A model generated the notes under the pieces. It did not search any database and was not told where the DNA came from. It worked only from the letters and a program-made list of their open reading frames with translations. Shown one piece after another: positions 24,247-34,310 of a stretch of 64,000 nt of DNA (position 1 is its first letter; the number at the start of each line of letters is the position of its first letter). The stretch is taken from contig JNEU01001131.1 in assembly GCA_000697475.1 (NCBI GenBank), forward strand, positions 124,001 to 188,000, given 5' to 3'. Source of the stretch: Lichtheimia corymbifera B2541 (lineage: Eukaryota > Mucoromycota > Mucoromycetes > Mucorales > Lichtheimiaceae). The translations under genes and the position numbers were made by a program.

Positions 24247-26505
24247 GAGGTCGACATTAGCACCAGAGGAAACAAAGAGAAAGAAAAAGGATGGGGGCCC
24301 AGGCCTGGTGGTCGGTCAAGCTACCACATCAAGTGTTTCAAACAGCGCGCACCAAGGTTGTCCTCGTTTTGGAAAGGTTCCTCTTGGAAAGATCGACACT
24401 CTAACTAATGCTGTGAGACGTGCATTACACCAATAGATTAAAACACTACATTACGTTGGATCAAGTGGTCCTTAACTTTTGGTGATTAATATTCATTCCA
24501 AGGATGCGTTCTTGATTTATGCTGATGGTTCATTCATGTATGCGTGTAAAATGATTTGCTGGTATGTAACAACGTTGTGCTTCTTGTATCATCCCAGCAG
24601 CTATAAGTGCTGGATACCATGTCATCTACCGGCTTGGATGTCGAGGTAAGCGCTGATCTGCAATCCTGCAATATAGTCACGTGCCCTTGCAAATCCTCCC
24701 AAACATCCACCCCTGGACATTGTCATCTACTCTTTGTTGTAGTACATGATACCCTTCTCTCAATCCCATAAATAAATACTATAACAGGAGTGTATGTGAG
24801 CTGCCCTAATTCGGTAGCGTCATATTATTGATGCCAACGTTTTGCTATGCGTGCTGACGACAACTACCTCCTTCATTGTGTGGTCAGTGAACGGCCCTTC
24901 AAAAGTTTAACTTTATAAGGAAGACGGACAACAATAATGCCATTAGAGAAAACCTGCTTGTGCTGCTGGCAGGTTGCTTCCTTTGATATTGAGACTGAGA
25001 TAAGGGATAAGACCCATCGGACAACTTTAAGATGCGTATAAGGGCGTATAAAACAGCGGGTTGTGGGGTCCTGAGTATCATATCATGTATCCCAACAAAA
25101 ATGCAAAGCTACATGTTGGTGCCTGAATGGGACATGTGTCAAGGAGATCCGCATCGAGAAAGTACGCTAACTCCTTTGAAGATGTCCTGTCAATGATTTG
25201 GAATGTCTTAAAAGCAGCCAAAAGCTATTTATACTCTGACGGGCATCCAGGGCTTTTAAAAGTCTCCTATGGCATTCAAAACTTCAAAAGGCCTTCAAGG
25301 ATCAGATGACGCTGCAATCAGAGGCGTTTCAAGGCAGCTCATTGTTTCATGCAATATGTATGTGCTACTGCTTTCAACGAAGGTTATCAACGTACGTCAA
25401 TGTTTGAGGCATTTTGAACCCATAAAAGTCTTGTAATTTGGATTACAGGCAGCTTTGCTAGCAAGCGATTATTAAGCCGAGATATGATCCTGAGGCGTAT
25501 TAGTGGTATCGATCCCTTTGCTAAAAATTGCACACTCAACGACCCAAATATAAAGCAAATCCAGCAACATCCAATACGAATCTCGAATGGAGACCGTTTT
25601 CGGTATTCATGCAGGTGATGCAGGTTTCATATGCTTCGTGCTTGAAACACTTTTCGGCAACCTGCACATTATTGTTGTCATACGCCATCTCATCCGAGCA
25701 GCCATGCCGTTGCTATCCCATACTATATTTTATAGACGTAAAATCGATGTGATGAATGGGCTATAAGCATTACTGTGATAAAATTATCACGTGTCTATAC
25801 CCAGCTGTGACAGCCCCAATGTCTGGGAGAACTACGTAATTTGCATCCAAACATTGACATGATGAGTCAAGGATTGTACCTCGTGTTGAATGTACATCTC
25901 GGATATCAGCAGCCACTCGGATGAATTCAGCGCAGTTCTTTGCAAGGGTGTGACGCAAATTATCGGGAAGAAGTGGATATAGTTATATGCAAGCCCATCT
26001 AGTGTACTAGAAGCAGTGCATCCTTATATCTCAAAGACAAGTTTATTTGCGTTCTTGTCCTACATTCATGTGCATATGGTTAAGTCATGACATATTGTCG
26101 TCGATATAAACCGATATGTGTTACGTTGGAAGGGTGTTGTGTAGCCGTAGATGCCAATAATGATAACGCACGTTGACTGATATGATTGTTAAAAGAGCGG
26201 TTGGGGGAATGATGATGATGATGACTCCGGCATGGATCAGCCGGCATCCCGGGGAAATGCTGGATCAAAGGGTTGTAATGTGTTGTATGTTGTATGTGTG
26301 TGTGGTGTATGTGTGCTTGTGACACAAATGAAAAGCAAGATGCAAACAAAGCCAAGGGCGAGAAAGAACCAACACCAAGTCGGGTCCCCTCGTGTGGGCC
26401 TCTATTGGCTGAGATTGTAATTTTCTCGAGTGTTTCGTGAAAAAAGAACTGTCTCCAAGACGTTCCCTCTTCTTCCCTCCCCCTTTTATAACGCGCTCTC
26501 AAACC
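24247..26505. other. Long spacer (2.3 kb), no gene supported
   Basis: The largest gene-poor stretch apart from the 37-40 kb block. A short ATG frame followed by a good donor (24628-24655, MSSTGLDVE then GTAAGC) looks like a first exon, but I found no following exon that continues it. Open frames elsewhere are short and on both strands. An ATG/TCA repeat is at about 26210-26223. The right part must contain the promoter of the cytidylyltransferase gene. Confidence 0.5.
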
Positions 26506-27835
26506 ATGGGTGAGTAGAGAGATACACTGATTTATGCAATACATTATTGGGTTATAGTAACCATGTTTTTTCTTTATTCAGCCGAGGATAAACCTGCTGT
26601 CAAAAAGACTAAGCTTAACAACGGAGCAGCTACCAGCACCACAGCTTCCAGAGCAACCGATACAACCTTGCCAATGTCTGAACGATTTGCAGGTTACAGC
26701 TTCAAAGTCAATGAAGTAATTACTCTTTGGTCATTGAAGGCGACAAGTGTACTAACGATGAGGTCGACCACCCTCTTTATAGCCACCCAAGGACAGACCT
26801 GTTCGTGTCTACTGCGATGGTAAATAGGCAACCAACAGTGGATTTGGAGAGGATGATCATACTCACATACCCGTTACAGGTATCTATGATATGTTCCATT
26901 TTGGACATGCCAAAGCATTGGAGCAAGCCAAAAAAGCCTTTCCTGATGTTTACTTGATGGTCGGTGGTACGTTTTATTTTCCTTCTTTCTTTCTTTCTTC
27001 TCTGAGTTACCTGGTTGTCGGGTATGGGTGGTCAATACAAGGGGTCTAATGAATGTGATAGTATCCAACGATGAGGAAACGCATAAGCGTAAGGGCAAAA
27101 CTGTGATGAGCGACAAAGAGCGGTATGAGGCTGTACGACATTGTCGATGGGTGGATCAAGTGATTGAAGAAGCCCCCTGGTTCGTGACCCAGGATTTTAT
27201 CGATAAGCACCAGATCGACTATGTGGCCCACGATGCTGAACCTTATCAATCAAGTGAATCCGGCGATGTCTATGCTTTTGTCAAGGATCAAGGCAAATTC
27301 TTGCCCACTCAGCGCACTGACGGCATTTCTACCTCGGACCTCATTACTCGCATTGTTCGTGATTATGATGCTTATTTACGTCGCAACCTTGAGCGTGGTG
27401 TGAGTGCCAAGGATCTCAACATTTCATATTTGAAGGTATGGAAAACAATGGAAGCCATGGCTCGTGCTTTGAGAGAAAAAGGGCAACACAGCAAGTGACG
27501 GAGGATGAACTCAAACTTTGCTTTCTCGGAACATGTAGGAACAAGAAATCAAGACCAAGAAGTCGATCGATGATCTAAAGAGGACCATAAAGTCAGCTGT
27601 ATTGGATCAACTCGACAATTGGGAAAGTCAAAGTCATGATTTTATTCGTGGATTTGCTGGCATGTTTGGAGCAGAGACCGTGGTGGATCGATTTTTGCAA
27701 AAGCGCAAAAGGGCCCTTGGAAGCAAGAGTAACAGCAGCTCACCTGCACCCAGCGTCAGTAGTCAAAGCAGTGCCCACAGCGAAACCGATAGCAACAGCA
27801 ATCATCACAAAGTAGACGAACAAGTCAAGCACTAA
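26506..27835 (+). CDS. PCT1: Choline-phosphate cytidylyltransferase
   Basis: Rate-limiting enzyme of the CDP-choline (Kennedy) pathway: CTP plus phosphocholine gives CDP-choline; active at nuclear/ER membranes. The first coding exon is 4 nt (ATG G, 26506-26509); after an intron to 26581 the frame continues as AEDKPAVKK. Further introns are about 26717-26782, 26821-26880, 26967-27060 and 27436-27538. The nucleotidyltransferase signature HFGH falls at about residues 65-68 within [24 protein letters not shown] is the second signature. [11 protein letters not shown] and [10 protein letters not shown] match the core. The region after the catalytic domain ([20 protein letters not shown]) could form the lipid-sensing amphipathic helix; the tail is Ser/Asn-rich. 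Confidence 0.95.
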
Positions 27836-28670
27836 AAGAGCACCACCTTTCTGCACATCCATCGACACACACACAGACACACACACATGCACACGCACTC
27901 AATCCATCTCTATTTCCTCTCTCCCCTTATGTGGCCGTCCGCTTATCCTTTTTTCTTCGTCAACATCACATATAGATACCTAAATAGCTTTCCCATTTTT
28001 TTTTCGTCTCACCACCCACTTATAATACAACAAACAATTTGATGAAGCATATATACATACATATTCAGTGTCACTTTATACCCTCTTTTTTCATCCTTTT
28101 CTCCGTTTACCACATTTGGTCAAAGCCAATGATGATAAGCACAGACGTTTGCTAATCGCTTTCTCTCTCATGTTACACGTCGGTCATGCATTACTTAGTG
28201 GTAGCCATATGTTGATTCATATATATAGTAGATAGAATGTTCTTTATTAGATCGGCATACTATAAGATTGTGATTTGCATGTTGATTTCATTTGGGGGAG
28301 GGGAGGTGGTCAAAGGATAATGGTCAAGGAAAGAAAGAAGGTGATAGATTGACGTCGTGTGTTCAGTCATTGATCCATGATGCATGTGCATACAACATTA
28401 CTTTTGTTTAGTGACCTATGTCATAATGACAAGCTAAGTATCAGCGTTGATCCCCCATGACTTGATCCACAATCATGCAACACGTGTCAACCACCAGGTA
28501 CTACTTGTTGGATAAAACTGCTTTGAATTTATATATATATGTGTGTGTGATGATATGCTACTATTGCCTCTTCCCATCATCTCCCATGTATCCAGAATGT
28601 TGAACGTCCCATTGCCATGACTTTATGACACCAACAAAGACCATGCGATGGTACTTTTTTTTTATTGCAC
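27836..28670. other. Spacer between convergent PCT1 and SDH4 genes
   Basis: CA repeats at about 27868-27898 and T-rich stretches lie in the presumed 3' end of PCT1. The rest is AT-rich, with TA/GT tracts near 28530-28550. No gene was found. Confidence 0.5.
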
Positions 28671-29386
28671 TCAAGCGACCCAGCAAGCACGGATGAATTC
28701 ACTAAGACCGACATCTTGGGTGTTGAATTGGTAGCAGCCAACAAGGACACCAGCAGTAGCAGCGTAGAGAGTACCCTTCATAAGAGGACCAAGAACGGGA
28801 GCCTTGCGCTTGTTGAAGTAATCTTTTACACACGAAATACCCATATTAGTCATGTTACACCTTTTCCCCCATCCTAATCATATTGCATTACCAATGATAC
28901 AAGCATCGAAACCTAAGCGATAGAATAGGAATACACGATTAATGCATTGCGTAGTGGTGGTGGTTGATTTGTTTGTGCATACCGATATGAAGATGGACAG
29001 GCAAAACAACACCCAAAAGAGTATCAATCACAGGGGATGCGCCAAAAGCGAGTTGACCAGCGACGATGGGAACCAAAGCGGCAGAGGCGGCACGCTCCAA
29101 ATCCCAGTGGTAGGAACCATGCAAACGGTCAGGAGCATGAGTGGTGGTGGTGGCGTTGTTCTTAGTAGCAGCAGCTGTTGTATAATGTGTGTGTGTCAAT
29201 AAAGTAGTCGTAAAGTCAATGGAGGGGAATCGCGCATTGCATGTAGATAACGTTATCTCGTAATGGGAAGAGTGGGTGGGGAGTGTACTACTCACAAGAG
29301 TGAATCTTGACCAAGGCCATGGGCTGCTGACGAACCAAGGCGCGTGCAGTAGAACGCACAACGGGAGTGGCGAGACGAAGTGACAT
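28671..29386 (-). CDS. SDH4: Succinate dehydrogenase membrane anchor subunit (CybS)
   Basis: Small subunit that anchors mitochondrial complex II and binds heme b and ubiquinone. Exon 1 (29386 to about 29297) gives a mitochondrial presequence, MSLRLATPVVRSTARALVRQ. It splices to SAATKNNATTTTHAPDRL. HGSYHWDLERAASAALVPIV is the first transmembrane helix region with the conserved H-W-x-x-E-R. The expected heme-ligand region reads LPVHLHIGFD, interrupted by an intron (about 28980-28915); a short exon (about 28914-28894) and a last intron follow before YFNKRKAPVLGPLMKG and the third helix. The end NTQDVGLSEFIRACWVA matches the family. Length about 165 residues before processing. Confidence 0.92.
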
Positions 29387-30017
29387 GTTTACTGTGTGTG
29401 TGCGAGAGAGAGAGTGGGGAGATATATAAAGTGAATAAAGAAGTAGGCACGGCAGGAAAGAGATAAACACAGCTTGGAATCTCCACACTGGGAAACCAGC
29501 CGGTTCGGAGTAGACCGGTGGATGACGTGTATCTCACATGTGAAAAGAGGATGGAACAACATTTAGCAGTGGTTGGTTGTCTCTGACCAACATTGACCTT
29601 GCATGAGAATTGGATACCCACTCCCTCCCCACCCAAGTCTTTCTTTTTCATTGTGTATGTAATTCAATATGAATATCTAACTACATGGTGCCCTGGAAGG
29701 CTTATCATCAACCAATCAATCAAATCCGTTTTTCCTCAAATGTTACAGGTTGCCATGGCAATCTCTCTCTCTTTTTGACTAGCAACGAGCGACATCATAT
29801 ACCCTCCATTATCTAACAGGGTCCATCCGATATATATTAGAATGCAGCATATGAGATGTCTCATCCTTTAGCATCAACCAGCAACATTCGTAATGTGTAA
29901 CCCTGTCGTCGCGTTGTCGTCGCTGCAAAGCAGGAGAACAGCATTCATCATCCTTTTTTTGTGCGACATGGCTGATTTGATCCGTGATCCCATCTTTCTC
30001 TCGCTGCAACCACAACC
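29387..30017. other. Divergent promoter region between SDH4 and TVP15-like genes
   Basis: 631 bp between two divergent start codons. It holds a GA tract near 29403-29415 close to the SDH4 start and a (CT)n tract near 29761-29775. No gene was recognised. Confidence 0.5.
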
Positions 30018-30972
30018 ATGGCTCTCGACATCTCGCTCATTTTCCGTGCTGTCAACATAATCGCAGCCGTGTTTATTATCGTCGGTGGTGTGAGCACGAT
30101 TATCAAAGGTAAGAACACCAAGATTAGCTCTCGAAAGTATGCCCACTTGTTTTTGACCGCTCTTGTTGCAAACTATAGGAGGTACTTATCGTCGCGTGTG
30201 TGTGTGCCTTAGGCTTGTACCTTTTTGGTATACTCAAGTAGTAGGATCATGATGATAGGTTTTCCCAATTTCATCCAGGGTATCTTTTGCATGTAAGTGA
30301 GCTGAGAAAAAGGGCGTTATTGTCGAGGGACCATTGCTTGTTGCCGCAGTTAGGCTCATCATCATCATGATAATAGCATCTTTGGTGCAGTGACCGTGCT
30401 CTTTGAATTCAAGCTTCCAAGTCAAATTACGCGTTATGCATCTTTCATGTTTGGATTTGGTGGACGTGCGATATGTAAGTATGCTTTATTCTTCTTCCCT
30501 ATCAATTATCGGTCATGCTAATCCAGTCGTGTCTTTTTTAGTTTACATTTTGTAAGTGATTGGATATTTAGACAGCTACAAAGCTGACATATACTATCGC
30601 GTAGCATTGGTGGTATTACTTTGAATTATGGTCCCTTGTCGATCGCTTGCGGTGTCATTGTAAGTGGAAGGGGAGTACCGGAAAAATGGAATCGGAATGT
30701 GTGTCGGCTAACTTATTGTATGTCGGCAGGTGCTTCTTATCGGCGTGGTTTACTTGGTCTTGGAATTTGTCCCTGGCATTCAGACACCCACCAATATGCA
30801 AATGGAAGCGTTTGAGCAGTCTCTTGGCTATAACAGCGTGCGAACTACCGCTCCAATGCCACCACAACAACATGCTGGTATCCCACATGAATACGACAGT
30901 GCTCATGCATCTGAAGCAGCTGCTAGCCCTTATCCTACCAAGACTTACGTGTCTGATGGTGCAGTCGTTTAA
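30018..30972 (+). CDS. TVP15: TVP15-like / COPI-associated membrane protein
   Basis: Four-helix membrane protein of the COPI-associated family (yeast Tvp15), thought to act in Golgi vesicle traffic. Exon 1 starts MALDISLIFRAVNIIAAVF and ends at 30109. The next exon (from about 30261) gives GFPNFIQGIFC, followed by IIFGAVTVLFEFKLPSQITR and ASFMFGFGGRAI, the conserved loop. A 10-nt exon (30542-30551) completes IFYIF, followed by IGGITLNYGPLSIACGVI and LLIGVVYLVLEFVPGIQTP. The tail is hydrophilic, Ala/Pro-rich, and ends DGAVV. Total about 175 residues. The order GGF-P-N-F, E-F-(K/R)-L-P, GRA/GIFY and GGITLN is typical of the family. It converges on PAM17 with 141 bp between stops. Confidence 0.85.
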
Positions 30973-31113
30973 ATTTGATATCCATATATCCCTTCAACAT
31001 TGCATTCATTTTTCTCTCTCTCCCTCTTATGTTGTTGTAGCTACCTTTGTTTATCCATGTAATAACATTCTATTACTTTGTCATCAAACATTATACAAGA
31101 ATATCATGCTACA

Positions 31114-31780
31114 CTACTGTGTCTCCTCCATGTTGCCTCCAAAGACACCCTTTCTGTAATGTTCGCGCTGCTTCCTCAACCACGATCTGTAATCCGATAC
31201 CGAGTTGATCTTTTCACCATAATAGTCAGGCACAGGGTTGCGAATTGAATTGAGACGTGCACTGGATCTGTTGCGCTTGATATGATCATAGAAATCCTTG
31301 TCGCGGGTATCCATGGCACGCACATACTTTTGGTTCATCACCTTGAAGAGCGCATCACCAAACACAGGTCCAGCCAAATAACCGCAAAATCCCTAGCGCA
31401 CATACACATAATCACCCCATTTCCAATGAGTCACAATGCAACAACCACGTGATGTGAATACTTACAGCGCCTACAGTAGCCAAACAAGCTGCCATGATAG
31501 GATCCATACCCATAATTGTCGACAATGGGTCTATCTGCATGGTCATGAAATACGATCCTGTGCCTGCCACTGGAACCAAAGTGCATGGAAGATAAGAAGC
31601 TATCTCGTATTTACGTCGCTTGGCTCGCAATTTGAAGTAGTCGTCCCATGTTGGTACAAGCGACTCGCTGCTGTTAGATGGAGGGGTGTTTTGTGTAGTA
31701 TAGGTGCATGTACGCGAGATGGCAGGTGTTCTCATAAAGGCACCTTGATGAGCGATTCGTAATGGGGCAATGCAGAGCAT
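31114..31780 (-). CDS. PAM17: Presequence translocase-associated motor subunit PAM17
   Basis: Mitochondrial inner-membrane protein that helps organise the TIM23 import motor. Two exons (31780 to about 31466, and about 31392 to 31114) give about 195 residues. The N-terminus MLCIAPLRIAHQGAFMRTPA is a presequence. LVPTWDDYFKLRAKRRKYEI opens the conserved domain; two transmembrane segments follow (SYLPCTLVPVAGTGSYF and IMAACLATVGA spliced to GFCGYLAGPVFG). DKDFYDHIKRNR and NPVPDYYGEKINSVSDYRSW are strong PAM17 signatures. The intron splits the second membrane segment. Confidence 0.94.
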
Positions 31781-32692
31781 AGTGAAATACTGGGTAGTGT
31801 GGGTAAAGGAACAGGGCGAAAGAGAAGATGACGATTATGCAGTTTGGCCCCAGCTGGTGCTGAAATTATTTTGGCTGTGTGCAACCTTTACGCATTGTCC
31901 TCTTGCTGAATTATTCTTTGTCTTTTCATGTTGGAAATCCTCTTTATGAGAAATGGGGTTCATTGTAAAGCAAAGCTATACAATAATAAGATGGTCATTG
32001 TCATTCACGGCTTGTCGTCAATGATCATGTACAAATACGCGTTTGTTCCTTCCTTGGAGGAACACGTGTTGTAATATAAGCACACCAGAAAAGAGATTGG
32101 GTGGGATGACAAGGAGAGGCATTCTCATCTTATCACAATGTAACATCAAGTCTCGGCAAACATCAACAATCCGCATTATAAGAACACAAGTTGCAGCTCG
32201 TGAACAGATGAGCCGTGACGGAGTAGTGAAATAGCCAGAAAGAAGGAGTAAAAGTTTTCCATAACACAAACAACAAAGAACCGGGCGCCGCTTGGCCGGA
32301 CTTCTTGGCGAGAGGTACTACTCAGCATGCAGCAGCAAGTGTCCCATATCAACTTGTGCCGTGACATGAGAGCCGATCAGGGGCCATCCACAAGGAGCCC
32401 GACATCGAGTTTCAGCATAAATTCACGTGCCACGTCTTTGCTTTTTACATGTACAGTATACGACGTAGCATTCGTAGATGATAAAAATAGACTCTACCTC
32501 CCTGCATTGATAGATTATGCACATGCCCAAAGGTGTATTGTGCATAGAGGATCGCCCATGTACCCATAAGGTTAGCGGATCTCGTGGCGTTACCATGGCG
32601 CGACGGTGAGTTTTGCCGAGAAAGTGATAGAGAAAAAAAGAAAAATTAACCTTTTCCTTTCGAGATGCCAAGATGATCGCCGTCTCTGGCTC

Positions 32693-32722
32693 AACGTCGT
32701 ACATGACGTAATAACGTCGTAC
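32693..32722 (+). promoter_or_regulatory. Paired AACGTCGTAC repeats around a TGACGTAA site
   Basis: AACGTCGTAC occurs at 32693-32702 and again at 32713-32722, 20 bp apart, which is about two helical turns. Between them is TGACGTAA (32704-32711), a bZIP/CRE-like site. The reverse of the core, TACGACGT, recurs at 32459-32466. The cluster lies just upstream of a TATA box, so it is a likely activator site for the 73-residue gene. Confidence 0.55.
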
Positions 32723-32739
32723 CAAGATTGAATGAAACA

Positions 32740-32747
32740 TATAAAAG
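32740..32747 (+). promoter_or_regulatory. TATA box
   Basis: TATAAAAG at 52 bases upstream of the start codon at 32799, in a good position to drive the small-protein gene. It is one of the clearest core promoters in the window. Confidence 0.65.
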
Positions 32748-32798
32748 GGTGCATCTGGTTATTCATTTCTTGCTCATCAAACAACTAGTATTACAATC

Positions 32799-33020
32799 AT
32801 GAACGTTCAAACTTCTCCTGTTTCTACAAGCAACAAAATTCCCCAGCGAAGAAAGCTCACTCTCACAGACGAGTCGAAGCACCCCCATCTGGCTCAGATT
32901 CATGAAGTCCTGCATAACATCAAGCACGAAGTCAAGGAATCTTATGAGCAACATCGTCAAGAAAAGGAAGAACGTCGTAGCAAGATTCCTCAAGATGGAA
33001 AGACCAATCCCATGGAGTAA
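32799..33020 (+). CDS. Small charged protein of 73 residues, unknown function
   Basis: A single uninterrupted frame beginning MNVQTSPVSTSNKIPQRRKL and ending TNPME. The middle (HLAQIHEVLHNIKHEVKESY, then QHRQEKEERR) is a charged, probably helical segment rich in Glu, Lys, Arg and His. There is no signal peptide, membrane segment or recognised domain. Support comes from a TATA box, upstream repeated motifs, an ATG shortly downstream and codon use like neighbouring genes. It converges on TMEM223, with 125 bp between stops. The promoter form suggests an inducible gene, which is inference. Confidence 0.6.
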   Translation: MNVQTSPVSTSNKIPQRRKLTLTDESKHPHLAQIHEVLHNIKHEVKESYEQHRQEKEERRSKIPQDGKTNPME

Positions 33021-33145
33021 ATAACCCACAATTTGCATCACACTTTCATCAACACATCCCATTGCATCTACTTTTTTCCTCTCTCTCCCTTTCTTGATGT
33101 ATATATACATTAGCATTGTTTTATTTTAACGTTGTATAAAGCATT

Positions 33146-34132
33146 CTATCGACCCGTGGGGTTGTACCATAAACCATCAAACAATTTGACGTCTGTGAAT
33201 CTTCCCTTGCGATCAAGCATGTATGCCATACGTTCACCCTTGGCACGTAAAAAGATATGCGATGAATTGGTTTTGCCCAATGGATCAATACCAGAAGGAC
33301 CTATTGACATACCATGCATTTAGGTTTCATTGACCCCCTGTCCTTTTGATTTAAGCTTACCCAATCCTGTCAACACCTTTTGCTTGCAGTACAATTGATC
33401 AATAGGGTACTCCTTTATCTTGTGTGATTCAATCATCCGTGCATGGGTAACAAGTCGGACTCGATTGGCACCTCGCAACAAAATCAGCTTGTCAATGTAT
33501 CTATTGGAATAGAGTATTGGTTTAAACGGATCCAACCTATAAGCACATTTGCCTTTTACCTCCATGGATACAAGCACATAGCAGTTGCAATACCCAAACC
33601 AATGCTCATCAATCCACCAGCAATAGCCATACGTTGTCCTTTGGGTGCCAATACAAAGGGAGCATCCTCTTCATCACTAAATATAATCGTTAACTTGTGT
33701 GTTTATTCATCACTATCGATTCACGACCCTTACCTTTCTTTTGAGCTGTAACTGACATAGGCCAAACTTGCCAAATTGCCCCTAGTAACACACGCGCGAT
33801 GTGTTAGATCCATCATGCTCCTCAGGTTACTGCAGCACAAAGTACTTGCCAGAACAAGAGTTGTACACCAGCAGAGATATACAATAATCTAAATGTGCGG
33901 TTTACGCCATTGGGTGCTTGATAGAACACAACGTCGCGTCCTTGAAGCGCTTGTTTTATATGCTTGCTGTTATGCTGTAAAGCTTTACGGTCGAATACGG
34001 TGGAAGAGGCAAAGCGGATACCTTGAGGTGCACAAGCTAGTGTCCATGCTTCATTAGAATGCATGCTAAAGTGCGGCATGAGTCAAATGACATACCTTTA
34101 CCCCGAGCAAGCAATGGTCCAAGAATCCACAT
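33146..34132 (-). CDS. TMEM223: TMEM223-like mitochondrial membrane protein
   Basis: Homologue of the animal mitochondrial inner-membrane protein TMEM223, linked there to complex IV biogenesis. Exon 1 (34132 to about 34097) starts MWILGPLLARGK and splices to ACAPQGIRFASST, a mitochondrial leader. GRDVVFYQAPNGVNRTFRLL then a first membrane segment (YISAGVQLLFW) matches the animal RDVLLFE...GVFW region. A middle exon encodes KGQRMAIAGGLMSIGLGIAT (second membrane segment). Next come ILLRGANRVRLVTHA and the end exon with FLRAKGERMAYMLDRKG and RFTDVKLFDG, which match the animal C-terminus closely. At least five exons, about 215 residues. It lies 178 bp downstream of cactin on the same strand. Confidence 0.85.
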
Positions 34133-34310
34133 GTTGTGTGTAGAATGACAAGAGGTCGTTTCGTGTAGGTAAGCCACTTGGAGCTCAGCTTGCCCTTGCA
34201 ATAATTTCAGCAATGCCGATCTATTCACGCACGTGCATTTATTTACCTCCCCCAACCTCCTCCACCCATTTCATCCAAGACCTTTGTATAAAAATAATGT
34301 ATTTATAGAA

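Larger units (their letters stand above)
31781..32798. other. Divergent spacer upstream of PAM17 and the small-protein gene
   Basis: About 1 kb between two divergent starts. Apart from the promoter motifs annotated separately at 32459-32747, I see no gene; open frames are short and unsupported. Confidence 0.5.

Noticed and set aside
24628..24660. Possible first exon (MSSTGLDVE followed by GTAAGC)
   Set aside because: No downstream exon continues a plausible protein within the next 1.8 kb.
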